Notes: a model not told the origin generated them from the letters alone. A stretch of DNA of 64,000 nt from Ramlibacter agri (GCF_012927085.1 NZ_JABBFX010000001.1:2418001-2482000), one strand, 5' to 3'. Shown: positions 7,970 through 15,670, counted from the first letter of the stretch. Numbers and translations: made by a program.

Positions 7970-9600
7970 AATCATCTCTCCCTAAGCGACGGCTGATCCC
8001 TCGCTGGCGGCCAGTCTCCAAGACGCTGGAAACCACCGAGGTTGAGTCGATAGTAGATCAACCGTCGAAGAAATTGGCGTTCGACCGTGACGTCTTCAAT
8101 GACACCGTGGACTCTTGGCGGAGCAACCCCACGGCAGGTCACTTGGGCGACGTAATCGCGTTTTCGCCTGACGAGGAATTGCGTCCGGCCATCGCGCGCA
8201 TCGTCGACGAAGCCGTGCAAAAAGGCCTTCAAGCATCAGATACGCAGAGATCGATTTTCGCCGAAGTACGAGAGGAGGTAGCTGATCCCGACGACACTCA
8301 CCTAGGCGGCCGGCTGGCGACGCAGGCGCGAGTGGCCCAGCTCCGCAAAGAGCTTCTTGTCGCACCGGACAACGTTCTAGCGCTCTTGGACATGGCGCAG
8401 CTTCAGCTTGCTGCAGGAAAGCAAGCTGCGGCTAAGCGCTACTTATTTACCGCTCTCAATCTCGCACCGAATGGCCGTATCGTATTGCGAACGGCCGCAC
8501 GATTCTTCGTGCATCTCGGTGAGTTTGACCGTGCGCATTCTTTGATATCACGGCACCCCGCCGCAAAGGATGATCCTTGGCTAATGGCAAGCGAGATATC
8601 CTTAGCTCAAGTCGCAGATCGCGAATCTACGCTGCTAAATCCAGGGCGGCGATTGCTGCGGAGTTCCAAGCGCCCAGCGCGCCAATTGGCTGAACTGGCT
8701 GGAGCTGTAGCTAACAGAGAGATGATCGATGGGAGTCTTAAGGAGGCTCGCGGCCTTCTTCGTCTTGCGCTGGAGCAACCGACCGACAACGTGGTCGCAC
8801 AAGCGATGATTGACGGGCGTTTGATGGGTCTAAATATGGAAGAGCCCGCCATTCGACGGGCGGTCACTCAGTCTGCGGAAGCGCTCCTCCTGCAAGCTTG
8901 GATGGCCGGCGATGAAGTCGCATCTGAGGCCCACGCTCTCAGGTGGCACGCCGAGGAACCGTTTTCCAGTCGGCCGCTGCAGTTTCTGACGACCTTGTAC
9001 TCCCTTCAAGGCGAGTACGGCAAAGCTCTTGATTGGGTGCAGCGCGGTTTAATCGCGGATCCTTCAGATGCCGGCTTGATCTCAAACCTCAGCTTCAGTC
9101 AAGCGGCACTTGGAGAAGAAGCGGCAGCAGAAGCAACAATGAAGCGCTCGCGATTGGTGGGCCAGACATGGCTGGAACCGTATTTCAAGGCTACAGAAGG
9201 CCTCGTCGCTCTCCGTCGCGGTCAATTCGATTTGGCCAAGTCCTTGTACAGGGAGGCCGAGCAAACTTTTTTGAAGGCGGGCCAAGATTCAACGGCTGCG
9301 CTATGCCTTGCGCACTATGCAAAGTTTGCAGCGGAATGCGGCGCGCCAGACGCAGAGGCGCTAAAAATGGAAGCCGAAGATAGGGTGCGAAAAGCGCCGA
9401 CGATCGACGGGATAATCATCTTAGACAAGCTTTCGAAAAGGCCAGTTAGCATTCCGCTCGAACAAGAAGAACAACGGCGATTAAGCCAGTGGGTGTTTGA
9501 TCCCATCAGTAACACGCTCACTCAACGTCTCGGCGTGACCGCAAGGAACGCTCCCGGTTTGGTTGTCGAACCCGGCATGCCGCCAAAGCGGAAGCACTAA
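7966..9600 (+). CDS. TPR-like helical repeat protein coupled to the kinase
   Basis: A 544-residue soluble protein starting at a GTG that overlaps the kinase stop by four bases. The N-terminal 100 residues are polar and of unknown fold. From about residue 120 on there are repeated helical pairs of TPR type (APDNVLALLDMAQLQLAAGK; FVHLGEFDRAHSL; LYSLQGEYGKALDWVQRGL; LVALRRGQFDLAKSLYREA). It is most likely a scaffold or substrate/sensor partner of the kinase. No catalytic domain was recognised. Lower GC than neighbours, like the kinase. Confidence 0.75.
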   Translation: MKSSLPKRRLIPRWRPVSKTLETTEVESIVDQPSKKLAFDRDVFNDTVDSWRSNPTAGHLGDVIAFSPDEELRPAIARIVDEAVQKGLQASDTQRSIFAEVREEVADPDDTHLGGRLATQARVAQLRKELLVAPDNVLALLDMAQLQLAAGKQAAAKRYLFTALNLAPNGRIVLRTAARFFVHLGEFDRAHSLISRHPAAKDDPWLMASEISLAQVADRESTLLNPGRRLLRSSKRPARQLAELAGAVANREMIDGSLKEARGLLRLALEQPTDNVVAQAMIDGRLMGLNMEEPAIRRAVTQSAEALLLQAWMAGDEVASEAHALRWHAEEPFSSRPLQFLTTLYSLQGEYGKALDWVQRGLIADPSDAGLISNLSFSQAALGEEAAAEATMKRSRLVGQTWLEPYFKATEGLVALRRGQFDLAKSLYREAEQTFLKAGQDSTAALCLAHYAKFAAECGAPDAEALKMEAEDRVRKAPTIDGIIILDKLSKRPVSIPLEQEEQRRLSQWVFDPISNTLTQRLGVTARNAPGLVVEPGMPPKRKH

Positions 9601-9928
9601 CCACTTCCGCTGCTTCGCGGTGCCGAATGGACACGATGCGAACTCTCGATTTGGGGAGTGCGGAACTGCGGGGGACGGAAGTCGAACAGCAATACTGACG
9701 GCTGCTTCCAACCCCTCGCCGTCGTTCGCGCTTTGCCCATCGGGGTGACTCAATGGCTGCATTTGAGCCGAGTCTGTGAATTGGACGTCCACGGACGACC
9801 GACCGCAACCGCTGCAAAGCCGAAACGGAAGGCCCGCTGCACCGACCGGTGCGAACTGTAGCCAGTCCGAGCCGGAGAACAATCGGGTGCTATGCCCGCC
9901 TTCGGCCGTCACCAGCCGTCACCAGCCG
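9601..9928. other. Non-coding stretch after the kinase-TPR cassette
   Basis: About 330 bp without a supportable gene. Every open frame is short and lacks recognisable motifs. It ends in a short tandem repeat and the stop codon of the split P-loop kinase remnant. No terminator with a T-tract was found after the TPR gene. Confidence 0.5.
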
Positions 9929-9931
9929 TCA
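9905..9931. repeat. 10-bp tandem repeat
   Basis: The unit GCCGTCACCA occurs twice in full (9905-9914, 9915-9924) and then partly (9925-9931). The last copy overlaps the stop codon of the P-loop kinase remnant on the minus strand. Confidence 0.7.
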
Positions 9932-10135
9932 GCTTGCACGGCCGACGATCATCTCGTTCGCCGCTTCGACGCTCTCTCCGCCCGTGTCGATGACGAGCCC
10001 TGCCGCCCACGTCGACTCGATCCACAGCGCCGATACTTCTTTCCACGCCGGCAGCACGCGGCCTTCGATATCGGCCCGCCTTCCGGTCACGCGGCGGCGA
10101 TGTTCCTCCACATCCCCGCAGACGAGAAGAACGCC
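9929..10135 (-). pseudogene. P-loop kinase (AAA-family ATPase), C-terminal fragment
   Basis: About 68 residues in one minus frame, beginning LGVLLVCGDVEEHRRRV, then ADIEGRVLPAWKEV and GLVIDTGGESVEAANEM. This is the C-terminal third of small (about 170-180 residue) AAA-family or chloramphenicol-phosphotransferase-like kinases, which carry the pattern EVVCSD..EHRRRVE...LPTWQEV...VVDTAGRSVE. The matching N-terminal third, with the Walker A motif, is at 15584-15670 on the same strand. The fragment starts where an IS66-type end sequence stops, so the gene was interrupted by that element. Confidence 0.72.
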
Positions 10136-10168
10136 AAGCGTCCCGTGATCCCCTCTTGACGCCTGCTC

Positions 10169-10301
10169 TCAGGAGTTTGCTTGCGCGCCCCACCGATGCA
10201 GCATCAGCTCGTCCATCGGATTGGCCGGCTGCGCCGGGAGCCGCTCGAGAAGGTCGCGCAAGTACGTGTACGGGTGCCGTTCATAAGCGCCAAGCGAATC
10301 G
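10169..10301 (-). pseudogene. tnpC: IS66 transposase (tnpC) C-terminal remnant
   Basis: Residues HPYTYLRDLLERLPAQP then ANPMDELMLHRW and a stop at 10169 match the end of IS66 transposases, which finish with a pattern like NGHDPYAYLRDVLTRLP...ELLPHRW. The preceding LALMNG lies in a neighbouring frame, so a frameshift is also present. Only about 45 of roughly 500 residues remain. It is followed by the presumed IS66 terminal sequence at 10136-10160. Confidence 0.6.
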
Positions 10302-10438
10302 GGCCCATCTGCAGTCGTGCGTTTCGATGCGAATACGCGTTCCGCCATTGCAGGTTCGGATCGACCAAGTCTCACCCGAACCGGATCGTGCATCGTCCTT
10401 CTCCCGGCCGGTAGCGCTTCGCGTCCAAAATGGGACCA

Positions 10439-11071
10439 TCACTGGATCAGGTTGTGCTTGACGGCGTAGTAGGTCAGATCGCTGTTCGATGCGAGGTGCA
10501 TCTTTTCCATCAGGCGGGTGCGATACGTGCTCACGGTCTTGACGCTCAAGGAGAGTGCGGCCGCGATCACGCCGGCAGTCTCACCCGTGGACAACTTCAG
10601 GAATACTTGGAATTCCCTCTTCGAGAGCGACTCGTGCGGTGCACCGGCCTCCTTGCGCGTGAGCTGTTCCGCAAGAAGTTCGGCGACGGCCGGCGACAGG
10701 TAGCGGCGTCCGAGGGAGACGGTTCGGATCGCATCGACGATCTCGATCGGTTCGCACGCCTTGTTCAAGTAGCCGCTGGCGCCCTGGCGAATCAGGTTCA
10801 TCGCGTAGTGCTCTTCCGGGAAACCGGAGAGGACGAGGATCGCGACATCGGCCGCCTTCGCACGAATCATCGCGATCGCGTCGATCCCGCTCTGGCCCGG
10901 CATCGACAGGTCCATCACCAGCACGTCCATCGGCGTGCATCGCACCAGATCGATCGCCTCCCGCCCCGAACCCGCCTCGCCCACCACCCGCAAGTCAACG
11001 TGCTGGGAGAAGAAGTCCTTCAGGCCCCCGCGCACGATGGCGTGGTCGTCGACGATACCGATGGAGATCAT
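10439..11071 (-). CDS. NarL/FixJ-type response regulator
   Basis: A 210-residue two-domain regulator. The receiver domain (1-120) has the acidic pair D8/D9, the phospho-acceptor Asp54 in VLVMDLSMPG and the Lys in ASGYLNKA. The LuxR-type HTH (about 147-205) reads LSKREFQVFLKLSTGETAGV and SLSVKTVSTYRTRLMEKM. The ATG at 11071 has an AAGGA at suitable distance. It is the likely output of the histidine kinase encoded at 13775 and so of the Rsb-type module upstream on the same strand. It would act by binding DNA; no target site could be identified. Confidence 0.92.
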   Translation of the reverse strand: MISIGIVDDHAIVRGGLKDFFSQHVDLRVVGEAGSGREAIDLVRCTPMDVLVMDLSMPGQSGIDAIAMIRAKAADVAILVLSGFPEEHYAMNLIRQGASGYLNKACEPIEIVDAIRTVSLGRRYLSPAVAELLAEQLTRKEAGAPHESLSKREFQVFLKLSTGETAGVIAAALSLSVKTVSTYRTRLMEKMHLASNSDLTYYAVKHNLIQ

Positions 11072-11440
11072 GATGCTGTCCTTGTTCCGCGCCCGGTGGA
11101 GACCGGAAGCCCGGAACAGGAATCCGCCATCTGGCGAGATGCACTGTGGGGCCGAAGAGCCTTGGAAGGTGTGGGACGTCGCGCCTTGGAAGGAGCGGAG
11201 GATCCCGCGCATTAGGATCTCGCTGCCTCGGCGCGGGGCCCAGAACGATGGACATCCAGGAGCATTGCGGCTGCCTGGGGCGCTTGGTTGTCGTCCACCG
11301 CGAGGACCGTCAGATTGGTGCGATTCGGCGCGGGCGGACTCACGGCGCGAAATCCCGACATCTCTTTTCGCTGTGTGTCGCTCGCGCGCAGGAAGAGACG
11401 GCCGGCCCGACAACACAGACCGGGAGCCGCAGTCGAGCCG
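11072..11440. other. Gap in the signalling cluster with a possible receiver-domain scar
   Basis: About 370 bp between the response regulator and the RsbT-RsbX gene. On the minus strand at about 11250-11320 the words LTVLAVDDNQ and AAAMLLDV resemble the first strand and helix of a response-regulator receiver domain. The frame ends soon after and lacks the phospho-acceptor region. This is at most a decayed fragment. Nothing else was seen. Confidence 0.35.
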
Positions 11441-12451
11441 CTAGTTTCGGCGCTGGAGGACCGCCACGGTGGCATCGTCGTACCCTCGCCTTTGATCCCG
11501 CGCCACCAGGGCCGCCACGACGCTTGGAGTGCGGCCGAGCGCCGCCGTCACACAGCTGCTGCTCCAACGCGTCGCGATCCCGTCGCTCGACAGGATGACG
11601 ACTGCGTGCGGAGGCCAAGGCGTGGTCGTTTCCACGGGTGTGCGGATGGCACGACCTGCAGTGCCGTCAGCCGTGAGGACGCTGCGATCACTGACTCCGG
11701 AGATCACGCGGCCCACCACATTGCCGGCGCCGACGGTGGTGATCGTGCCCGCCGCCGCGTTCGCGTGCAGTACGGCGACCGCCGCGCCGCAGGTCCTGCG
11801 CAGCCGGCCGTGGATGCGCCGCAGGGTGTCGCTGGGCGTTGCCGTCGGGTCCTCGAGGAAAGTTGCTACCGCTTCCCGTGCGGCCTCCGCTGCCTGCGGC
11901 CCATGCCCCAGACCGTCCGCCACTATCGCCGTCGCCTGCTCGCCGTCCACGGCGAAGGCCCACGCGTCGCCGCAGATCCGTTCGCCAGACGCCGCAAGCG
12001 ACACAGCGCCGACATGGATCGCATGCAGACGAGTCGCCTGCGGCTTTGCGTGTACCCGGACAGAGATGATCGTGCCCTCCGGAACTGTCGAGTGCATGTC
12101 GAAGCCGCTGGCCAGCCGGCGAACCGCACCCAACCCGGTACCGGGCGTGCCGCCGGTGGAGAACCCATCCCCCATGCAAAGCTCCAGGTCGGCGATTCCC
12201 GGGCCCGAGTCAATGGCGAGTACCTCGACTTCCTTCTGTGACGGGCGCACGGAAAGCAGGAGCCTGCCTTGCCGCGCGTGCCGCACCAGGTTGCCCCCCA
12301 GCTCCGTGACCAACAATGCGAGGCGGCCTGCCTGCACGTCGTTGAAGCCGCACTCCATGGAGAGAAGCGCGGCATGCCGCCGCGCCTCGCCGACGCAGCT
12401 CGGATCTCCCATCGGCAGCGCGACGTGGAACGAACCCGTGATCAAGTCCAT
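11441..12451 (-). CDS. RsbT-like kinase domain fused to RsbX/SpoIIE-like phosphatase
   Basis: A 336-residue fusion. Residues 1-134 form an RsbT-like anti-sigma-type ATPase (HATPase_c_2): the N-box region LALLVTELGGNLVRHA, IDSGPGIADLE and the ATP-lid GGTPGTGLGAVRRLA. Residues about 140-336 form a PP2C/SpoIIE-type phosphatase like RsbX: GDAWAFAVDG, IVADGLGHG and ILSSDGIATRW, ending DDATVAVL. In Bacillus these are separate proteins, RsbT phosphorylating RsbS/RsbR and RsbX reversing it; here one polypeptide could do both. Its start overlaps the end of rsbS by 10 bp. Confidence 0.88.
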   Translation of the reverse strand: MDLITGSFHVALPMGDPSCVGEARRHAALLSMECGFNDVQAGRLALLVTELGGNLVRHARQGRLLLSVRPSQKEVEVLAIDSGPGIADLELCMGDGFSTGGTPGTGLGAVRRLASGFDMHSTVPEGTIISVRVHAKPQATRLHAIHVGAVSLAASGERICGDAWAFAVDGEQATAIVADGLGHGPQAAEAAREAVATFLEDPTATPSDTLRRIHGRLRRTCGAAVAVLHANAAAGTITTVGAGNVVGRVISGVSDRSVLTADGTAGRAIRTPVETTTPWPPHAVVILSSDGIATRWSSSCVTAALGRTPSVVAALVARDQRRGYDDATVAVLQRRN

Positions 12452-12828
12452 CGGGTGCAGTCATGGGCAGGCGCGCTCCGGCCCTGCGCAAGCAGACCCA
12501 TGCCCCGCTCGATGTCGAGCGCCGCACGAACACCCTCCAGCGAGGGGCCAAGCTCCCCCAGGGTGATCGCCACCGCAGGCTGCATGCCGACCACTACCGT
12601 GGACGCGTCGAGAACCCGCGAGACACCGGAGATGGTGGCGAGCATCCGGCCGACGAAGGAATCGACGATCTCCAGGGCGGAGATGTCGATCAGCACACCG
12701 GAAGCGCTGCACTCGGCGATCTTGTTGGCCAAGTCGTCCCGGAGCGTCAGCGCAAGTTGATCCTGCATTTCCACCTGGATGGTCACGAGCAAGGTGGCGC
12801 CGATCCGCAGGATCGGGATGCGGTACAT
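12442..12828 (-). CDS. rsbS: RsbS-like STAS-domain antagonist
   Basis: A 128-residue single STAS domain. The helix segment GVLIDISALEIVDSFVGRML is nearly the consensus of RsbS proteins, with Ser57 at the position that RsbT phosphorylates. The ATG at 12828 lies one base after the stop of the RsbR-like gene, and the 3' end overlaps the RsbT-RsbX fusion, so the three form one coupled operon. By homology it is the core scaffold of a stressosome that holds RsbT until signalling. Confidence 0.92.
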   Translation of the reverse strand: MYRIPILRIGATLLVTIQVEMQDQLALTLRDDLANKIAECSASGVLIDISALEIVDSFVGRMLATISGVSRVLDASTVVVGMQPAVAITLGELGPSLEGVRAALDIERGMGLLAQGRSAPAHDCTRWT

Positions 12829-12829
12829 G

Positions 12830-13687
12830 TCAACTCCCGCGTGTGCGGGTGACCACGAAGCCTTGTTGTTGCATCGCGAGCGCAAGCGCGTCAGCCAGGC
12901 TGGACTTCGTCGCGACGCCTTGCAGGTCGATGCCCAGGTGCACGATCGTCTGGGCAATCTGCGGGCGGATGCCGCTGATGATGCATTCCGCGCCCATGAG
13001 GCGGATCGCGCTCACCGTCTTCAGCAGGTGCTGCGCCACCAGCGTGTCTACCGTCGGCACGCCGGTGATGTCGATGATCGCCAGCCGCGAGCCCGTCTCG
13101 ACGATCCGCTGCAGCAGCGTTTCCATCACCACCTGCGTGCGGTTCGAGTCCAGCGTGCCGATCATGGGCACCGCCAGGACGCCCTCGAACAGCTTGATCA
13201 CGGGCGTGGAGAGCTCCAGCAACTCGTACTGCTGCCGTTGAATGAGCTCTTCGCGCGTGCCCTGGTAGGTGGTGACCGTCCACTGCGCCATCCGGTCGAC
13301 CATGGAGGAGATCGACCAGGCGGCGGCCAGTTGCGCGTCGGCCGGCACGCTCGCCTGCACGCGCGCGAACAAGGGCCGCTTGAAGGAGAGCACGAACAGA
13401 CTCGTGTCGCCGGCGGACTGCCCCTGCGCCGCCCTCGACCGGGACAGCGACTCGAGCGCCTGACGCAAAGCTGCCCAGGCGGGGCCGGAAATGTCGTCCA
13501 AATTCCCGCCGGCGCTCAGTGCAGCACGCGTGCTCGACGCAATTTCCCGTGCCTCCGCGCGCATGCCGTTCCTGGCCCCCTCGGAGATGCGGGGTGAAAG
13601 TCCACCCGCCTCCTGCAGCCAATCGTCCAGTAGTTGGGAGTCCTGCTCGCCGAGGAGCCGGACCAGAGTGTCTGTGTGGGAAGTCAT
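12830..13687 (-). CDS. rsbR: RsbR-like stressosome sensor (N-terminal sensor + STAS)
   Basis: A 285-residue protein. Residues 1-150 form a helical sensor domain of the RsbR N-terminal type. Residues about 160-275 are a STAS domain with IIDITGVPTVDTLVAQHLLK and GIRPQIAQTIVHLGIDL. Thr215 aligns with one of the two phosphorylated threonines of Bacillus RsbR; at the second site (IISGIRP) a Ser238 replaces Thr. It is the first gene of the minus-strand operon and diverges from the histidine kinase gene. It would sense an unknown stress and form a complex with RsbS. Confidence 0.88.
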   Translation of the reverse strand: MTSHTDTLVRLLGEQDSQLLDDWLQEAGGLSPRISEGARNGMRAEAREIASSTRAALSAGGNLDDISGPAWAALRQALESLSRSRAAQGQSAGDTSLFVLSFKRPLFARVQASVPADAQLAAAWSISSMVDRMAQWTVTTYQGTREELIQRQQYELLELSTPVIKLFEGVLAVPMIGTLDSNRTQVVMETLLQRIVETGSRLAIIDITGVPTVDTLVAQHLLKTVSAIRLMGAECIISGIRPQIAQTIVHLGIDLQGVATKSSLADALALAMQQQGFVVTRTRGS

Positions 13688-13774
13688 GGAGTGGCCGCAA
13701 AGGGCCGGGATGGGTGAGCGGCCGATTATGGGGCTCTTGTCGCGTTTGCGCCGGCATTTGTAGAAGACAATCTC

Positions 13775-15067
13775 ATGGCCCGGCCCTCCGGACATCCCCT
13801 CCAGATGAGCCAGCAGCTACTTACCCTCTCCATCAGCGCCAACAACTTGCCCGCGGTGCGCACGCAAACCCGCAAGGTCGCTGTCCTCAGTGGCCTGGAG
13901 GCTCTGCAGCAGACGCGGTTCTCCACCGCGGTGTCGGAGATCGCGCGCAACGCGGTCCAGTACGCGGGCGGAGGTTCGGTGTCCTTCATGGTGGAAGACA
14001 TTGGCGCCGCGCGCGAGCAAGGTGTGGTCGCGGTGGTCGCAGATGAAGGGCGCGGCATCGAGGATGTGGCGAAGGCGATGAGCGGCCTTCCTGATGCAAA
14101 CGGACGCATCCCGATGGGCTTGGTCGGCAGCAGCCGGCTGGTCGACGGGCTTCTGGTGGAATCGCGGCCGACCGGCGGAACGTCTGTGCGGCTGGAAATG
14201 AAACTGCCGCGCACGGTTGCGCGGCTCACACCGGCCCGGCTCGATGACATTGCCGCGCATCTCGCCGAGCGCGGGCCGCTCTCGGCGAGCGAAGAAGTCG
14301 AAGAACAAAATCGCGAGTTGCTGAAGATCCACCAGGAGCTTCGCGCCAAGCAGGCGGAATTGGAACGCGCGGATACGCGCAAGAACCAGTTCGTGGCCAC
14401 CCTGGCGCACGAACTGCGCAATCCGCTGGGAACGCTGAAGTTGGCAGTGGACCTCATGCGCAAGCGCCCGACCATCGACCCAGATGAAATCACCCGGCTG
14501 GCGGATCTGATGGAGCGCCAGACCCGGCAGATGTCGCAGATGGTCGAGGACCTGATGGAAACGGCCCAGATCGCGCAGGGCAAGGTGGTGCTTGCGAAGG
14601 AACTGGCGGACCTCAACGAGCTCGTCGCGCAGTCAGTCGAGATGAGCGCGGGCTCCACGACTGCGAAGGGGCACGAGGTCACCCTGCGGCTCGCTAACGT
14701 GCCCGCGTGGGTGCAGGTCGACCCTCGACGCATGAAGCAGGTTCTATGCAACCTGATCCAGAATTCGGCGCGCTACACGGCACCCAACGGCAACATCGTC
14801 GTCGCTGTCTCGTGTGCAGACAGCAAAGCGGTGGTGGAGGTCAAGGACAACGGACGCGGGATCGAGGCGGACCTGCTGCCGCACATCTTCGGGCTGTTCG
14901 TGCAGGGCAACGGGTCGCCGGGCGAATGTGGCTTGGGCGTCGGACTGGCACTGGTGCGCAGGCTGGTAGAGGATCACCATGGCGCAGTCGAAGCCCGGAG
15001 CGGCGGGGCCGGGCAAGGTAGCGTCTTCACCGTGACACTTCCGCTCAGCACTCCCCGTGGAGCGTGA
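13775..15067 (+). CDS. Histidine kinase with N-terminal RsbT-like domain
   Basis: A 430-residue soluble kinase with no membrane segment. Residues about 15-145 form an RsbT-like ATPase domain (FSTAVSEIARNAVQYAGGG; DEGRGIED; GLVGSSRLVD). A coiled coil follows (about 173-203), then HisKA with the phospho-acceptor His212 in FVATLAHELRNPLG, and an HATPase domain with NLIQNSARYT, DNGRGIEADLLPHIF and GLGVGLALVRRL. The start at 13775 has a weak AGAAG upstream; an alternative ATG is at 13805. The RsbT-like domain could let RsbR/RsbS hold the kinase directly, linking the stressosome to the response regulator at 10439. Confidence 0.88.
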   Translation: MARPSGHPLQMSQQLLTLSISANNLPAVRTQTRKVAVLSGLEALQQTRFSTAVSEIARNAVQYAGGGSVSFMVEDIGAAREQGVVAVVADEGRGIEDVAKAMSGLPDANGRIPMGLVGSSRLVDGLLVESRPTGGTSVRLEMKLPRTVARLTPARLDDIAAHLAERGPLSASEEVEEQNRELLKIHQELRAKQAELERADTRKNQFVATLAHELRNPLGTLKLAVDLMRKRPTIDPDEITRLADLMERQTRQMSQMVEDLMETAQIAQGKVVLAKELADLNELVAQSVEMSAGSTTAKGHEVTLRLANVPAWVQVDPRRMKQVLCNLIQNSARYTAPNGNIVVAVSCADSKAVVEVKDNGRGIEADLLPHIFGLFVQGNGSPGECGLGVGLALVRRLVEDHHGAVEARSGGAGQGSVFTVTLPLSTPRGA

Positions 15068-15094
15068 GATAGAGCGGCCAGCCGCATTGGCGAA

Positions 15095-15451
15095 CTACTG
15101 CCGCACCGCTGGCGCCCGGCCGTAGCGCCGCGCAATTGCGACATGTGCCGATGATCTGCAACGAAGGCCGAGAACCAGGGCGTCGAACTGCGCCTGGGTC
15201 AGCGACCTCGTGACGCTCTCCTCATGGGACCAGACGAGTCGGCCGGCATTCAGACGCCTGGCGGCGAGCCAGACTCCGATGCCGTCGTGCACCAGGACCT
15301 TCATGCGGTTGGCTCGCCGATTGGCGAACAAGTACGCGTGATGAGGAAGGGCCCCACCAAAGAGACGAACGATGCGGGCCAGCGCCGCTTCGGTACCTGA
15401 GCGCATGTCCAACGGCTCAACGGCCAGCCAGAGCGCATCGACTCGGATCAC
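15095..15451 (-). CDS. tnpB: IS66 family accessory protein TnpB, 3' end altered
   Basis: Residues 1-96 match IS66 TnpB closely: MIRVDALWLAVEPLDMRSG, LPHHAYLFANRRANRMKVLV, HDGIGVWLAARRLNAGR and FDALVLGL. After LVLGL the usual ending (PWQR...) is replaced by about 22 unrelated residues, so the join with foreign sequence lies near 15163. The GTG start at 15451 overlaps the tnpA stop (ATGTGA), the normal IS66 coupling. TnpB helps IS66 transposition but without TnpC it has no known role. Confidence 0.85.
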   Translation of the reverse strand: MIRVDALWLAVEPLDMRSGTEAALARIVRLFGGALPHHAYLFANRRANRMKVLVHDGIGVWLAARRLNAGRLVWSHEESVTRSLTQAQFDALVLGLRCRSSAHVAIARRYGRAPAVRQ

Positions 15452-15583
15452 ATCAACAGCTCGCGCAGCCACGCCCCGAAGGCACCCGCTGCCTCAAGCG
15501 GCCAAGCGATGGATGCGGACAACGTGCCGCGCCGCAGCTCGATCCGGATCGGCGCCGCAGCGACGGGAAGGGGGGAGCCGCCC
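15448..15583 (-). pseudogene. tnpA: IS66 tnpA C-terminal remnant
   Basis: About 40 residues (GGSPLPVAAAPIRIEL to FGAWLRELLM) end at a stop that overlaps the GTG start of tnpB, exactly where IS66 tnpA ends. The N-terminal two thirds, the start codon and the adjoining terminal repeat are missing; the frame runs directly into the N-terminal piece of the P-loop kinase. Confidence 0.55.
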
Positions 15584-15670
15584 AACGTGGACGGCCGGCA
15601 GCCGCCTGGCGAGCAGCCGCGCGATCGCCGTCTTCCCGGTCCCGGGCAGGCCTGAGAGTGCGACGAGCAT
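15584..15670 (-). pseudogene. P-loop kinase (AAA-family ATPase), N-terminal fragment
   Basis: From an ATG at 15670, 29 residues read MLVALSGLPGTGKTAIARLL then ARRLPAVHV, with a perfect Walker A motif GLPGTGKT near the N-terminus as in small AAA-family kinases. The frame then leaves the family pattern and enters the tnpA remnant. The start lies 12 bp after the stop of the cyanophycinase gene on the same strand, so the intact gene was probably its operon partner. The C-terminal part is 5.4 kb away at 9929-10135. Confidence 0.7.

Larger units (their letters stand above)
10136..15583 (-). mobile_element. IS66-family element remnant carrying a signalling-gene cluster
   Basis: Read on the minus strand, the order is: tail of tnpA (15448-15583), tnpB (15095-15451), then the stressosome-like cluster in place of almost all of tnpC, then the tail of tnpC (10169 to about 10301) and an IS66-like end. 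The end reads AAGCGTCCCGTGATCCCC from 10136 on the plus strand, resembling the GTAAGCG start of IS66 terminal repeats. Outside both borders are the two halves of a single P-loop kinase gene. The tnpA-proximal terminal repeat is missing, and the middle 70-80 residues of the kinase are missing too, so insertion was accompanied or followed by deletion. The element cannot transpose by itself. Confidence 0.6.

Noticed and set aside
10132..10296. CGCCAAGCG direct repeat (10132-10140 and 10288-10296) as a target-site duplication
   Set aside because: Nine bases of GC-rich sequence recur easily by chance and the copies do not flank the whole element. IS66 duplications are usually eight bases at the outer borders.
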